A stretch of 64,000 nt of DNA from NCBI GenBank assembly GCA_003290165.1, contig QNQO01000221.1:372001-436000 (forward strand), written 5' to 3'. The notes beneath the pieces are model-generated. The model did not search any database. It worked only from the letters and a program-made list of their open reading frames with translations, and was not told where the DNA came from. Origin of the DNA: Berberis thunbergii. Its lineage: Eukaryota > Streptophyta > Magnoliopsida > Ranunculales > Berberidaceae. Positions 1-12,859 of the stretch are shown in pieces (positions within the stretch are counted from its first letter, which is position 1; each line of letters begins with the position of its first letter). The position numbers and the translations under genes are program-made.

Positions 1-2300
1 CACATCCAATTGTTTGTGTCTTGTATTCCACTCTGTTTCTTATGGCAGATTTTTGCGTGTTTGGATAGACCTTAAGTTCTTGAAGGGCAGTGAAAAGTTT
101 TAGTGTGGTTTGGTAGTGCAGGCTTCGATTGGTAGCCTTTATGCCATGTTAGTTTTTCTATTATTAATTATTTTATTTTATTTCAAATGTTTTAATTCGG
201 GTAAAGTCGTAATGTACCCCCGAACAGACTGTAAATCATTTTTGATATTGGATAAAGGTCTGGTTTATATATATATATAAAAAAAAATGTTTGTATCTAG
301 CCTTAAATATTGTAAAGAATGTTGCAGTCCAGTCGTTGAGAACTCTATTGAAGGAGTTCGGGTCAACAAGGTTGAACATTCTAAAACTATTTCTCGATGG
401 AGCTTCTTCATCTCCATAAATCTTCTTAATTAGAAGAGACAGATAGAAAGGATTGATGAATAGTTTGAGTTAAGTTGAGTGAATGTGTGAGGTATTTATA
501 AGACAATGTACAACTCTATCCAATCTCTGTAATACAACACACTGATGCATCCTCATTCATCGCATACCCATAGGTAAGAACTATGGGTGTGGAGGTGGTG
601 GTGGCAATGGGTTGGGATTCCGCTGGAAGAGAGAACAAAATATTAGACTCGATTAACTCAAGATAAGGGTAAAATGATTCAAACATTAGTTTTTGATCAG
701 TCAATAAGGTGGACTTAAAGTTCCTTCAGAAAATGAAACTCAATTAGTTTTCAAAACGAGGACCAAACTCTAACAGGTATAAACTTAGTGTCAAACTAAA
801 AAAAAAAAACCCTAAAATAAAAGAGCAGAAAATTATGTGCAAGGTATTTGGATAGTCTGCGCTGCTGCGCAACAATGATCAAATGAGAAATTTTGAACAG
901 TCACTTCAAGATTACTCTGGGCCTAGAAGTAGAGAACTCTTCCACAGATGTATGCAGCCCAGACATGGGTAAATTTCTGCAGATCGATGACCTGGAAGGT
1001 AAAGCCACATTTTATCTCGAGCACATTAGAGGATTACAAGGAATGTTTAAGTGAGATTATGGAATGTAAATTAGACAAACACATTACTAACAAGAACAGC
1101 ACCATGGCTTTCCATCCACACAAATGAAATGAGATAGAGCCAGAAATAAGTTTCAAAAACAAGGATGACAGGGTATAGAAGGACCACCCTAAATTAAATG
1201 CTCCCTCAAAGGTGGCCACACAAAGGATTAGTCCAGTGGTTTGATTTTTCGTTTTGGAGAGTTGGGCTCTGTTAGATACATGGCATAGCACAATGTAAGT
1301 ACTACTGCTAGAGTAACATTACAACTTTTGGTTGCGGAGTTCGACTAAAATCAAGGAAGCTGAATGAAAAAGCCTATCCATTGCTATAGTAATACTTTGA
1401 TGACCATCTTCTTCCTAGTGAACCGTTCTATCCTCATTTTGTCATGGAAACCACCACATAACAGTGCAGAAGAAGTGGGAATGCGAGACCACCTGCCAGG
1501 TACACTGTTTCTTCTCCCTTAAAAGCTTTTTCATTTTGTTCAGACGAAAATAGCTTTAGAATCATTTCAAAAAATCTGAAATGCCAAGGATTTCTAAGGT
1601 GATCAAGAGATGGAATTTCCCTCTGTAGGCTGTATGCCGGGAGGAACGGAATGTAAGATTTCCAAATCTTAGACACATGAAAAACCAGCAAACCATCAAA
1701 TGAAATGATTATGAATCTGCCTCAGCTTCCTCCCATTAAAAAAAAAAAAGAAGAAGAAGAGAGAGAAGATACACATCTAGCAAGTGAAAAGGAATAGTAC
1801 TATCTAGCAAAGCACCCCATCACAATCTCCCACAGCAAATATTCATCCTCATATCATAACCTAGGGAACATACCTCTCAGCTTTGTCAGGAAAAAAGAGA
1901 AATCAAAGTATGTCGAGGTGCCAAGTTCGTAACAAAACTACTGATAAGCATGAAACTCTTACTCTTTATAATCACCCTCCTTTTACCCAAACCTTAATTT
2001 GTTCAAAACAAAAATCAGTCCAGTTAACCTGAGAGTGTCTAAACAATCAATTCATATCTTAAATAATGTCGTTTGGCACATCTCAAAAGGTAAAAATAAC
2101 AATAGCAAGAAGTTAATCTGGACAATCCAATGTGGAAATGACTGAATCTTGACAACGTAACGATAGAGAATAAAAATTTTCCTACTCTGAAACCATCAAT
2201 GACGAGAATGCACAATGACATAAACCACCATCCAACGAGACCCTCCACAATAAGTTAACTTATGGATATCTACAAGAAACAAGCCAAAGAGTTAATGACA
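1..2300. other. Intergenic stretch, no gene recognised
   Basis: No convincing coding exon was found on either strand. The longest open frames are 60-85 codons and resemble no family I know. The stretch is AT-rich with short A runs (near 795, 1740 and 2320) and an AT dinucleotide run near 270. The right end probably holds the 3' untranslated region of the kinase gene whose stop codon is at 2689-2691. The first 300 bases could be the tail of a neighbouring gene, but nothing proves it. Confidence 0.5.
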
Positions 2301-2688
2301 GTCACCAAAAGAACAGAAAAAAAAAAAAAAAAAAAACATGTTCGATGTCCAAGCATCCAGCTTCAACCCAAAAACCATGCCGTCCTAAAATGAAATCTAG
2401 CATTTCCTATTAACATTACCGTAAGGATGTCTTCATCGCATCTAGGATCAACAACAGTGGGTCAACGCATTAATACAAGCACAAACAACCTAAACCGTGT
2501 TCTAATGATTCAACACAAAAGTAGCATTCAAAACGCATTTATGATAGAGTTGGGCATGTGTACAAACATATTATACATTAAAGAGCTCACACATCAGGTT
2601 ACATCTTAGATGACACACCCATATTCAAGGGTCTTATGCAACACACAGTAAAGAGAGACAACAAGATATGGTAACATCTTGCCTGAAA

Positions 2689-5600
2689 TCATTTTTGCAT
2701 CTGTTGCTGTTGTTGATTTTGTCCTTTCTGAGGAAGAGAAGCTGCCATTGAACGTAACATATTTGCAATCTGTGTGAAACTTGGCCTTTCTGATGGCTCC
2801 GCTGACCAGCAGCTCTCCATAAGAGATCTCCACTCTGAACTGCAAGACACAGGCACTGATGGGCGCAGAGTGTTGTTTACAATACCACCTTTTTCATTTA
2901 AGGGATTGAATACTCAGTATCAAGTCTTTAAGTGTCCAGACATATTAGAAAGAAACGATGTCGTAAATGCAATAATACCTATTATAGCACCATAATGCAA
3001 GTCTGCATATGGCTCTTCTCCAGTGAGAAGCTCCCACATCACAATACCAAAGGAGAATACGTCAACCTGACATGCCATCAGAGTATTAAAGATCGAGCCA
3101 TGAGCAAAATCTTATGTCACAGAAAAATGTTATCAAGAAGATGGACTTAAGCAGAAACCTTTTCAGAGACCAGGCTACTGCTGCCATTTAAAAGCTCTGG
3201 GGCCATCCATGGAAGTGTTCCTCTCACTCCACCTGAGATAAGGGTCTGGCATTTGACTTTTGATAGGCCCAAATCGCCAACCTTGGATGAGAACAAAGAG
3301 TGAGCTCTTTAATAAACTGTTAAAATTTTCCAAAATGATTTTGAACCTGTGCACATGCTTGAAGCGTACTCATCCACCCCAACACACATAAATAAACACT
3401 TAAATATGAGAGAGCTGTTCATTTCCCTCTTAAGTTATAACTTTCAAGAATATTAGCATCACCAGGACATATAGAACAAACAAAAACATCTCATTCAACA
3501 AAAAGCTCTCTCATATACAATAATAAACTGGCATTGTTAATATTTATTTATTATTTATTATTAACAAAAAGCTATAAACCCAGATACAATAAGTACTCCC
3601 TAACATTAATTTATTGGACTTAGCTCTTGTATTAAACATAATCTAACCATTCAAAATAATAGAACATGAAGAAATTTTCAGTTTTCAAGTGAACGAGGGA
3701 GCCACTAACCTTGCATATAGGCCGAAGAGTATCTCTAAGATTGACGAGTAAGTTGTCACTTTTTAGGTCAAAATGTACTATATTCTTTTCATGCAAGTAC
3801 TCCATCCCAAAGGCCACATCCATGGCGACTAAGAGACGCTTGCGCTTATCCAGTGCTCTAACAACAAGATGCAGTGTGTCATTTCTACTAAAAATCCTAC
3901 CATCACTGTGAGAATCATCTTATGTGGTTGCATAAAATCATCAGAGACAAACTAATGGGAATGATAACTATAAAGGCACAGTAAAAGAGGCACTACCTAT
4001 CATTCCTCTGCAAAGCTTGCCTCAAAGAGCCATCAACCATGTATTCTGTAACAGTTGCCACAGAACCCCCAGGACCATCCAGAACAACACCATAGAAAGC
4101 CACCACATTGGGATGGTGCAAGTCAGCAAGCTTGATTGCCTCATTCCAGAAATCATCTAACTGGTTAAATAGAAAGGCCATGGCAAACAGGATGAGAAAA
4201 ATGTGTCAATCGTACCAACTAATAAGAGGTCAACAAAGTTGATGGGAACAAACCATGCGAACTTTTTCTGATGGTTTTCCAGCAAAGCATCTATCATTGA
4301 TCCGTTTGATTGCAACATCAGAACCCCTCCATTTTCCATGATACACAATGCCAAATGTGCCAGAACCTAGTTCTCGCAACTCTTCAAGATCATTGTTCTT
4401 TATAATCTGCCACAAAGAAACAGCATGTATAACATAAGCTTATCAACAAGGAAGCACGGACTCTTCGGAAATCTTGTCGTATCCGTGTACGACACGTATC
4501 CGACACCGCCACTCGTTCAACACGCCTCCGACACACATCATACACGTGGTCAACGTGTCGATAAGTGTCAAACACATGGTCAATGTGGTCAACGGGTCGA
4601 ACATGACTCCGATACACTCAAAACTTGGTCAGAACACAATACCTAATTTAATGATTGTTGATCCATTTGAAGTGAATGACTCTTTCAATTGAGATTCAAG
4701 ATAAATATGACAAAGAGATAGTCTATGTTTCTTCTTCTTCTCTCATTTGCTTCTTCCCTCCTCTACTTCTTCACTACTATATTTTTTCTCTACTTTGTTT
4801 TTTTTCTTACAACAATGTCATCTTCTTCTCCGCCTTTGCACCTCTTCTTCTCTCTACATTTTTTCTTCTTCGTGTTTTTTCACTTGCAACAAAGATGGAG
4901 GCACTCTAGGAAGACATTTTATTAGATTATTATTTATGTTTATATGACTTATTAAATAAAATAGTATGACGTGTCCCCGAGTCCTAAATTTTTAGAAATT
5001 GTCGAGTCGCCGTGTCGTGTCCGTGTCCGATACGACGCACATATCCGCGTCCATGCATCCTTGCTTATCAAGCCCCCTCTGGTTCCTATGAACTAAAAAA
5101 TGAAACTCCTAACCTGTAGGTGACCAATGCCATCTGAAATTGGTATCTTGGTTTTAACATCCTGGTATGATGCATCTCAACAAGTCAGACAGATATTAAT
5201 CAAGAAAACTAAACCAAGCATAAGTAACTTAAGCACCTCAACTCCAGCTTCCAGCATCAGCTCGGTCATATCATGGACAGAATCAGAAGTTATAGATGAT
5301 TGAAGAACCAATGCAGCAACACCCTCAGCAACAGCCTTAAGTTCTTTCCTAATATGTTCCTCTGCCAACAGTTAATAAAACTGAAAATGGTAAATACATG
5401 CTACACATTTCGATAAAACTATCAACACTGTACATGCAATGATGCAAACACACAATTCCTAAAAAACCTCTCACCTTTATCGGATTGAACATGTTCAACA
5501 TTAGAATCCTTGTTCAGATCCCCTTCAGGCTTTTGGAGAACTCCTTCCTCTGTGGTACTAACAACTTCTTCCCTGCATGGTAGGCTGCTTGTCTTTGGAA

Positions 5601-8250
5601 TACACGAGTCATGGTGCAAAGTCCAAGGATCTTTGTTGCTGAAAAGTGAGTTCGATGGAGCCACACCCCAGTTATTTTGGACCATCCCATCAGAAGGAGA
5701 CGAAGAAATACCACTTGAAGGGTCAGCCATGGTGTCATTTGGAAGCATCCTTGACTGGAACAGTAATGCCTCAGCCTGCCATTCACCAATCCTATTATAC
5801 CTATCAGTGGCGTCAACTGAATCAACACCTGTCAATGGCGGAGCATCATGCCATTTATGATCAGAAGTGGTATGCTGAACTCCTATGTTTGGATATGGTC
5901 CCGAACTACCCAACATATCTGCCTGTGTGATTTGTTTAGAGTCTACCGGCTGAAAATTTAGGTAGTAAGAGGTCTCTGAAGAGGAAGGTGGCTGGGTCTC
6001 AATTGGTTTAGTGTCATTTCCATCAGGATAAACTCCAGACATGGTGAAGGCATTGGAAGGGAGTATATCTTGCCCTTTGATCTGTGGTTTGCCAACTGAG
6101 ATGTCTTCCTTTATAAGTCTTTTAACAGGTGACGTGCACTGCTCATCACTGCCAGATATCTCAGATGTACTTACATGGATCTCCGTTCTCCCATCAATTG
6201 GTCTAACATGGTTATACAAAATGTAAGAGTCTGAGATGTCATTATTTGGAACAAGGCCAGGGTGCTTATCCATATGTTGTGTTGAAGAATCCTGAACCAT
6301 TGATTCTGAACTTTGAAAAGAAGGTATTATGTTCACAGGAAGGAAGTTGGTACCAACAGGTTGGTGCATCGCAACTTCCTGCTTAACCTGGTAAGGGAGT
6401 GGCATTGAAGGTTGTTGGAGAGCATCTTCTCGGTAGGACTGAGGGACATTTCCTAAAAATATACCATAAGTCTTCACATCACCTGGATTCTCCACCACAC
6501 TCTGGGAAAAAAATCCCTGCTGATTAGGATTATCTTGTATCTGCAAAAGGCTTTCCTTACCATGCTGTAGCTCAGGATCCTGTGTTACCCCAACTACTCT
6601 AAAGTGATTTGTATTGATATCATGATCTGTATATCCGCCAGCCCTTGGTTGATCCCCACTGTCCTGTTGTTCAGCTGTTCTCTCCCCTGTGGCTCCGCTT
6701 ACAACTGTACTACTTGGAGGTTGAGTTCCCAATTGATTATCAATAGGATAACCGTGAAAAACATGGTTTTTATCAGGGAAGGCACTCATGCTATCTCTAT
6801 GATTTTGTGGCAAAGTATCTGAATGTGCATGCGGCAATGCTTTCTGGCACATATGGCAATCTTCTAACAGTCCAATGTTTTCGGGAGGACTTCCTGCTTG
6901 ATGAGTAACCCACCCATCAGGTGCAGTAACAGTCTGCACAGGTGGTGCTTGACACCAACCATAGCCACCTGTCTGAAGTGGGTAACCTTCTTTCTGAAGT
7001 GAAGCTGTTGCCTGGGGTTGGTAAGCACCATGGCCCTGTTCAACTGGAAGCTGTACAACTCTAGCTCCATACAAGTTTTCCCCTGGATAAGGATTAACTT
7101 GACTTTGGTGTGGTTGCACGAAGTGCTGAGTGCTGTTGGAATTCATGCTAGCATGAAGAGCAGAGGGCGCCATTGTCATGTGTACCGCAGGTACAAACTG
7201 TTGAGGTGGAATGCCAACTGCATTCTCTTGGAGTCGTTGCTGGGTGTTAACAACTGTATAAATGGACCCTGGAACCCCCAGCAACTGAGGATTCACGTAT
7301 CCAAATGGAGGTGTATGTTGGCGAGGATCTACATAAGCCTGCATATAAGTTGCTGGTGGTCGAAAATCCATTCCAAAAGGTTGTTGCAGATTGTATCCCG
7401 AAGGCTGCTGCTGTTGTGGCAGAATAGCAGGAATTGATCTCTCCATTCTAGCTTCTGATCGTAAAGAAGCTAAATTTTGGGAATTAACTGTCACCATTGC
7501 CGGATGACTCATTGGCACAGGAATTGGTTCTGTATATGTTACAAGGTTGGGATGCACATACGCCAAGCTTGTTGGAGCATCATGGGACGCCGCTACAACG
7601 ACTCTAGGGGACGACATGCATGGGGACATAATCCCACCACCATCCCCTTGACCTGGAGCAAAACTTTCAATAGCTTCACCCCAACTCAACTGACTATCGG
7701 AATGTGTTGAGGTCGCACTTGCTACACTCTCCTTCCTAGTGATCCCTACACCAACCCCATTGATAGCATCAATATACTTCTGGCCACTATCCAGTACATC
7801 ACTAAACTGTACCAGACCTGACGCATCAAGCTCCGAAGCAGAGAACAAAAACATCCTAAGCTTCCTGGACCCCTCCTCGACCAACTTTTCATACTCCTCC
7901 ATCATGTTCTCAAGATCCTCTGGACACGAAACTGATACAAGTGCATCAAGATCCTCATTAGGGAGTTGGTACTTAATGACTACAGGTCGTCCAAAGGCAT
8001 CAATCATCTTATGCACAAGCTCTTGGAAACTAATATCTCTCCTCACACTAATAATTCTAGTTTGGCCTCCAACGTATCTCAACAACCCATCATTCGGTCT
8101 TGGAAGAATCTTTCCACCAAAGCTACACATCAACTTCACTTTCTTTACTGTACCTGAATCATCCAAACTTTCAACACCCCCATGATCACTAGCATTGCCT
8201 CCAATTCTATAATTGGGTATCTCCCCAATTCCACCAGAACTAACAGGCAT
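2689..8250 (-). CDS. PB1-domain Raf-like protein kinase (plant RAF B-group MAPKKK type)
   Basis: Cytosolic serine/threonine protein kinase of the plant Raf-like MAPKKK group that combines an N-terminal PB1 domain with a C-terminal kinase domain; related Arabidopsis kinases act in osmotic-stress and ABA signalling upstream of SnRK2. Nine exons fit (minus strand): 8250-5475, 5361-5237, 5161-5114, 4406-4254, 4160-3997, 3857-3710, 3281-3159, 3066-2979, 2888-2689. All junctions are GT-AG, and the frame stays open for 1274 codons. PB1 lies at about residues 35-125 ([25 protein letters not shown]). A long Gln/Ser/Pro-rich linker follows. The kinase domain begins near residue 990: Gly-rich loop [17 protein letters not shown] lysine, HFDLKSDN catalytic loop (HRD arginine replaced by phenylalanine), DLG instead of DFG, and PWMAPE. 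The DLG and HFD variants are usual in this subgroup. The ATG at 8250 is the first in this frame, but conserved N-terminal sequence continues upstream in another frame. Confidence 0.9.
4447..5063. mobile_element. hAT-type MITE in a Raf-like kinase intron
   Basis: A 617-bp element lies in the intron between the exons ending at 5114 and starting at 4406. Its ends are imperfect inverted repeats: CAAGGAAGCACGGAC at the left and, on the other strand, CAAGGATGCATGGAC at the right, each followed by GTGTC/CGTATCC-rich sequence. The flanks are a perfect 8-bp duplication CTTATCAA (4439-4446 and 5064-5071), the size made by hAT transposases. There is no transposase ORF. The centre is T/C-rich low-complexity sequence and gives spurious Phe/Leu-rich reading frames. 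Confidence 0.85.
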
Positions 8251-8468
8251 TGGCTGCTGATAAGGATACCAACCAGTCGTCGGATTCCACCAGAATCCAA
8301 TACCGTCACAGGGTAATAAACCTGTCTCGACCTGGGACTACCCACTTCACGAACCACCGAATTCGGTATAAAACCGGTGGATGGCGGACCCCGATTATCT
8401 TCAACCACATTTCTAGCCAAATTCAAGGGACGAAGATCATTTGGGATCAAATTCTGATCAATTGCCAT
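8251..8468 (-). other. Upstream N-terminal coding segment of the Raf-like kinase in a different frame
   Basis: An ATG at 8468 opens a frame reading MAIDQNLIPNDLRPLNLARN and later VGSPRSRQVYYPVTV. That matches the usual start of these kinases as I remember it (MAFDQNSIPxDLRPLNVAR). It is two bases out of phase with the main exon. The main frame has a stop codon about 90 bases upstream of its ATG, and the sequence between that stop and the ATG (GIGFWWNPTTGWYPYQQP) also looks coding. So there is an apparent one-base shift somewhere around 8285-8335. It may be a sequencing indel, a real mutation, or a small unrecognised intron. If it is an error, the true protein starts at 8468 and is about 73 residues longer. 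Confidence 0.6.
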
Positions 8469-9330
8469 TGGAAAAGACCAAGTTCCCAAATTTGAACTAA
8501 ACCCAACTCCAACCAAACGGTACTGAATCAAAGCTAAGGCTTTCCCAGGCTTAGGATTTCCTGAAACCACAAATTCACGAGTTATGATCCACAAATGCTC
8601 GAGTTATGATCAACCCCATTGAAAACAACTAAAACCCCACAGATTGAACTAAAACCCCCTCCAATCACAATCTCCGCTCAAAGCTCGGGATTTTCCAAGG
8701 TTTTTAGGGTTTTCAAGACCCCAAAACAACAAACCTCTTATCAAACATCACAATGAAGAGGATCAAGTAACCAAAACAAGCTCAAACCAATCAAAGCCCA
8801 AGGTTTTTAAAGTCTGGGGCACCAAAACCCAAACTTTAAAATAGTAATTAGAGAACCAGAGGCGTAAACAGTATGAAATAAAGTGTGATTTTTTATAGAA
8901 GTAGAGATAAAAATGAAGTAAACAATCAAAACCCAAACCCTATCTGATCAAGAGGAGACGAAGTAGAGATGAAGAGGTGATAGAGATGAGTAAAGCGTGA
9001 ACCGGTGGCGTTAAACCACGTGCGTTACAATGGTGTGGCGGTGCAGAGATAAGGATTCAAGACTTTGATGAAACCGTTTTTGGAGGGGTTTAGACAAAAG
9101 GGTGTGAGCTGGTGAGGTGTGAAGGTGAACAGAGAGTCTCTGTATACTGACATGGGAAATGGCGTTTCGGGTTTGGGTTTGGGTTTGTGTTTTGTTTACT
9201 TAAGTTTGAAGGAAGACAGGGAGGAGGGGAAGAAGAGAAGAGAGGGAGGAGGTGAAGGAGGCACGTGGAAGGACTGCATGCAAAGTGTTGTTGGTGGGGG
9301 GTTTGAATGGAAAATTGAGTGGTATTTTTT
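8469..9330 (-). promoter_or_regulatory. Probable 5' leader and promoter region of the Raf-like kinase
   Basis: The sequence upstream of the kinase start has no convincing coding exon. A TTTCAG|GAAATCC context near 8560 on the minus strand could be the acceptor of a 5'-leader intron. The interval is bounded upstream by the Mutator-like element starting near 9332, so most of the distal promoter consists of transposon sequence. The exact transcription start cannot be read from the sequence. Confidence 0.35.
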
Positions 9331-9932
9331 ATGAGGTTCTTGTTAAATAATACCATTATTTCGGTTGAAAAAGATTATTAATCTCTTACTTTTTTAATGA
9401 CATCATTATCGGTTAAACGACACCATTAATATAAAAAAATAAAATAAATATCTAATTTTTCTTCTATCTCTCTTCTCCTCTCCCTTTCTTCTCCATCAAT
9501 CCCACCACCACCACCTATCATCCTCATCTTCCTCCCCTTCATCACCACCTCGCCACCACGGTACAGAAAAAAAAAAAAAAAATTGAGGACACCACCACAT
9601 CTCCTTCTTCTTCAATCACTACCATCACGTCGAAGACAAAAAAGCGAAGAGGAAGTCATCACCACCTCTCCTTCTTCCTTCATCTTCTTCTTCTTGTTCA
9701 ATCACCACCACTACCACCACGGCACATGGAGAAAGAAAAAAAGAAAAGAAAGATGCCACCGCCACCTCTTTTCCTCATCCCTTCATCTTTTTCTTTTTCT
9801 TTTTCTTTTTCTTTTTCTTTTTTTTTTTTTTTTTTTTTTCTTCTTCTTCTTCTTCAATCACCACCACCATGCTACAGGGAGGAAAAAACGAGGATGATAC
9901 CACCGCCACCTATCTTCATCTTCATATTCTTC

Positions 9933-10223
9933 TGTAAAGAAAATAATTGGTGAATTGTATTATTGTTTCCTTGACTGAATACAAACTTATATAATCTAAC
10001 TTCTACCTAACCTTGTGAAAACAGAAAATTTAAAACTTCCCATGCAAAATAGAGTCTTATTCTGATTTTCCTATCCTAATTTTCCTATTCCGAATTTACA
10101 TCTTTAACTATTTTGATTTTCCTATTATAATTTTCATATTCTTGTACTTTCCTTCTTGTAGTTGTGAATCAATCTTGGACTTGGATTTTGCTATATTGAG
10201 TGCAACCCCTACATATTATAACA
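9933..10223 (-). repeat. 3' LTR of the copia-type element
   Basis: 291-bp copy of the LTR. In element orientation it starts TGTTATAATATG and ends TTTACA. It is clearly alignable with the other LTR, with scattered substitutions and small indels. Confidence 0.8.
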
Positions 10224-10272
10224 CGCCCCCACAAGCTGGACATGTTGACGCAGATGAAATGTGTCATCATCA

Positions 10273-10520
10273 TCAAAGCCCATTCCCGAGATTTTTGGGG
10301 TCGGCTACATGGATTTTGGTTCTCCAAGCAATGCGATCTTCCCACATTTCCTCGCCTAATCCAAGCTCAATGATATCTTCATTCACCGTCTTCATCCAAA
10401 TTTTCAACGGTCGTCCCCTCCGTCTACACCCTCCATTAACTTGCCAATCTAAACATTTTCTAATTGGCGTCGTGCTTGGTCTCCTCCGCACATAACCAAA
10501 CCAAGTTAAACGTCTTTCTC
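10273..10520 (-). pseudogene. LINE reverse-transcriptase C-terminal tail inside the copia-type element
   Basis: The reverse strand reads ERRLTWFGYVRRRPSTTPIR, then RRRGRPLKIWMKTV and KIHVADPKNLGNG before a stop. This is the well-known C-terminal end of plant LINE ORF2 proteins (WFGHVxRRP ... RRGRPKKTW ... RxxIHVADP). Only the tail remains, so it is a captured or nested fragment in the interior of the non-autonomous LTR element. Confidence 0.75.
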
Positions 10521-11736
10521 ATGCAGATGAAATGTGTATCTTGAAAAAATCTTTGAAGACCAATTTGGTGAATAAATCATGATTGTCGAGTGAAATTGTT
10601 AATAATTCGACTCAAGTCAGCATGATTGTCGAATTCTGGATAATTTTGGATGCTTCTGGATAAAATTATGGTATGAAGAAATCATGACTGTCAAGTGAAT
10701 GACTAATGGTTTGATTCGAGTGGTCAGCATGATTATCCAATTTGAATAATTTTTGTATGAAGAAATATGCTCAATTCGAGTCAACACAGATTTTGGTATT
10801 GCTCAATTCAAGTCAACACAAATTTTGGTGTTGCTCAATTCGACTCAACACTATTTTTTATTTTTTTTCTTGTAGTGGTACTGAGTAAAGCTATGGGTGC
10901 AAATAGCCGGATCCTTTAAATCAATTTTTTTCCCAAACATGGCTTCTTCACGAGGTCTGCCTAGTTTGTTGTTGTTGTGATCTCTTTTGTCAAGCGTACT
11001 CTGGTCTGGTTGAGGTTGTGAAGGGACTGTTCAAGATGGTGTTCGAGGCTGAGTGACGGTCTATGATTTAGGTAGCAACGAGATCGTTGTTGTTGTCGAG
11101 ATGGAGGCGAGAAGGTCATCGGTTGGTGGCCACGTGAATGATCTGTGGCGATGATCGATTTCTTGGTTGGTGACATCTTTTTGGTTGCGTTGCTTTGTTG
11201 TTGTTGTGGGATTTCCTCATTTATTGCCATTGATTACTTTGCGTGAAGGTGAAGAAGAGATGATTTGAATGAATGCTCTGTTTGTTTGCGGAAGTGGTGG
11301 TGGTGTTTGTTTGTTGTTGTTGTTGTCTATGTACGTAAGTGGTGGTGGTGTTGAAGGAAATTGGGATTCAGGAAGATTGATTGAAGGAGACGAAGAGAAT
11401 GAGAGATCCTCTTGCTTTTGCTTGTGGTCTCATTGATGGATGAACATCCCTCTGTTGTTTTTGAAGCGTAGCAGGTTGTCGTGATTGATGGTGAGATGTA
11501 TGTCGGAGCAAGAATCCTACCATCCTTGTTTGAGTTGCAGGTTGGCTGTGCGTTACTGCTTTGCATGAAGTTGTTGCAGAGTGCGATTTCCCTTCAATTT
11601 GGCTGAACTTGTTGTTTAGGATGTTCCTGTTGTTATCATATATTACCCGCCTCTTGCATCCAGCGTAGCCTTGGAGGCGGGGAAGAGCTTGAATCCCCGG
11701 AGTCTTAAGTCACTAAAGAAAGTTACTCTGATACCA

Positions 11737-12022
11737 TGTAAAGAAAATAATTGGAGAATTGTATTATTGTTGTTTTGTTCTTTGACTGAATAAAAACTTA
11801 TATAAGCTAATTTTTACCTAACCTTGTAGAAACATCAAACTTAAAACTTCCTATACAAAATAGAGTCTTATTATGATTTTCCTATTCTAAATTTACTTCT
11901 TTAATTATCTCGACTTTCTTATTCTTGTACTTTCATATTCTTGTATTTTTCTTCTTGTAGATGAGAACCAATCTTGAACTTGAGTTTGACTATATTGAGT
12001 GTAAGTTCTACATATTCTAACA
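11737..12022 (-). repeat. 5' LTR of the copia-type element
   Basis: 286-bp LTR followed, in element orientation, by the primer-binding site TGGTATCAGAGT. The reverse-strand start TGTTAGAATATG is the canonical end. Confidence 0.8.
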
Positions 12023-12126
12023 TCTTCTTCTTCTTCAATTATCACCACCACAGGGAAAAAAAAAACAGATATAAAGAAGAAAATGGGAGGAGATAAGATG
12101 AGGAGGTGGAAAGAAGATGGGAGGAG

Positions 12127-12828
12127 TGATAGGATTCGGCCTCCTATCAGATTTACCTATACGAGGAGAAAGAAAGTGGTGAATGCTGAAGGATGCTAAA
12201 GGCTGATATGGAATGCTGATATTAAGGAATGAAGTTGTTGATGCTGATACTGGATGCTGTAGGATGCTAAAGGCTGATATGGAATGCTGATGTTAAGGAA
12301 TGAAGCTGCTGATGCTGATACTGGAATGCTAATGCTGATGTTGAAAGAATGATGATGGTATGCTGATGGTACTGGAATGCTAATGCTGAGGCTGAAAGAA
12401 TGGGAGGAGTTAAGGCTGATGTTGGAAGTCTGTTAGAAGATTGCTGAGTGTGTCAAAGGGGTGGTTAGAGGTTATGTGTAAATTCTGTTAGTTCTGTTAA
12501 GGTGCTCTGTTAGTATTAACAGAGTTGTTGCTCAGTTAGTCTATAAATAAGAATACATGAGGAGAACAGAATTATCCATTGATTGAAATAATTGTACATT
12601 GAGCCAACTGCTCAAGGAGAGTGGAGCATCTCGAACTGCTCTTATGCTAATACATTCTTGTATCTTTCATTACAATTGATCAATATATTACAATCTTCTT
12701 TTCTACACTTCTGTCTGCAAATCAGCATTACACATCAGAGCTTGTGTTTGTTCCTTTCATTGCTTGAGTTGATTCCACAACAAGATTACAAGCTGCAAAC
12801 AAGAACATAAGAAGGTTAGTGTATATCA
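12127..12828 (+). repeat. 5' LTR of the 12-18 kb chromovirus
   Basis: 702 bp, from TGATAGGATTCGG to TATATCA. It contains many short GCTGATG/GGAATGCTGAT repeats at 12180-12420 and a CTATAAATAAG box at about 12540 that could be the TATA element. Confidence 0.9.
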
Positions 12829-12859
12829 ATTGGTATCAGAGCACTCGAATTTCTGGGAG

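Larger units (their letters stand above)
9933..12022 (-). mobile_element. Non-autonomous copia-type LTR retrotransposon
   Basis: Two direct repeats of about 290 bp, both TG...CA on the plus strand (9933-10223 and 11737-12022), bound a 1.5-kb interior. The flanks carry the 5-bp duplication TCTTC (9928-9932 and 12023-12027), though they sit in CTT-rich sequence. Orientation is minus: next to the right repeat the reverse strand reads TGGTATCAGAGT, a methionine-tRNA primer site, and next to the left repeat it reads a G-rich polypurine tract ending GTGGGGGCG. The LTR begins TGTTAGAATATG, a familiar copia LTR start. No gag or pol is present; short open frames at 10961-11230 and 11327-11566 (minus) are unrecognised. 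Confidence 0.8.

Noticed and set aside
4676..4947. Three overlapping plus-strand frames rich in Phe, Leu and Ser
   Set aside because: They are translations of the TTC/CTT-rich centre of the hAT-type MITE in an intron; no domain and no exon context.
5510..8185. Several 70-148-codon plus-strand frames
   Set aside because: Antisense shadows of the large first exon of the Raf-like kinase; composition follows the other strand.
8145..8594. Full 149-codon minus frame as a separate small gene
   Set aside because: Its middle is the family-typical N-terminus of the kinase; downstream of about 8290 it is an out-of-frame reading of the kinase exon.
9583..9953. Plus-strand frames with long Phe and Ser runs
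   Set aside because: They come from CTT, CCACCA and poly-T low-complexity sequence inside the Mutator-like element.
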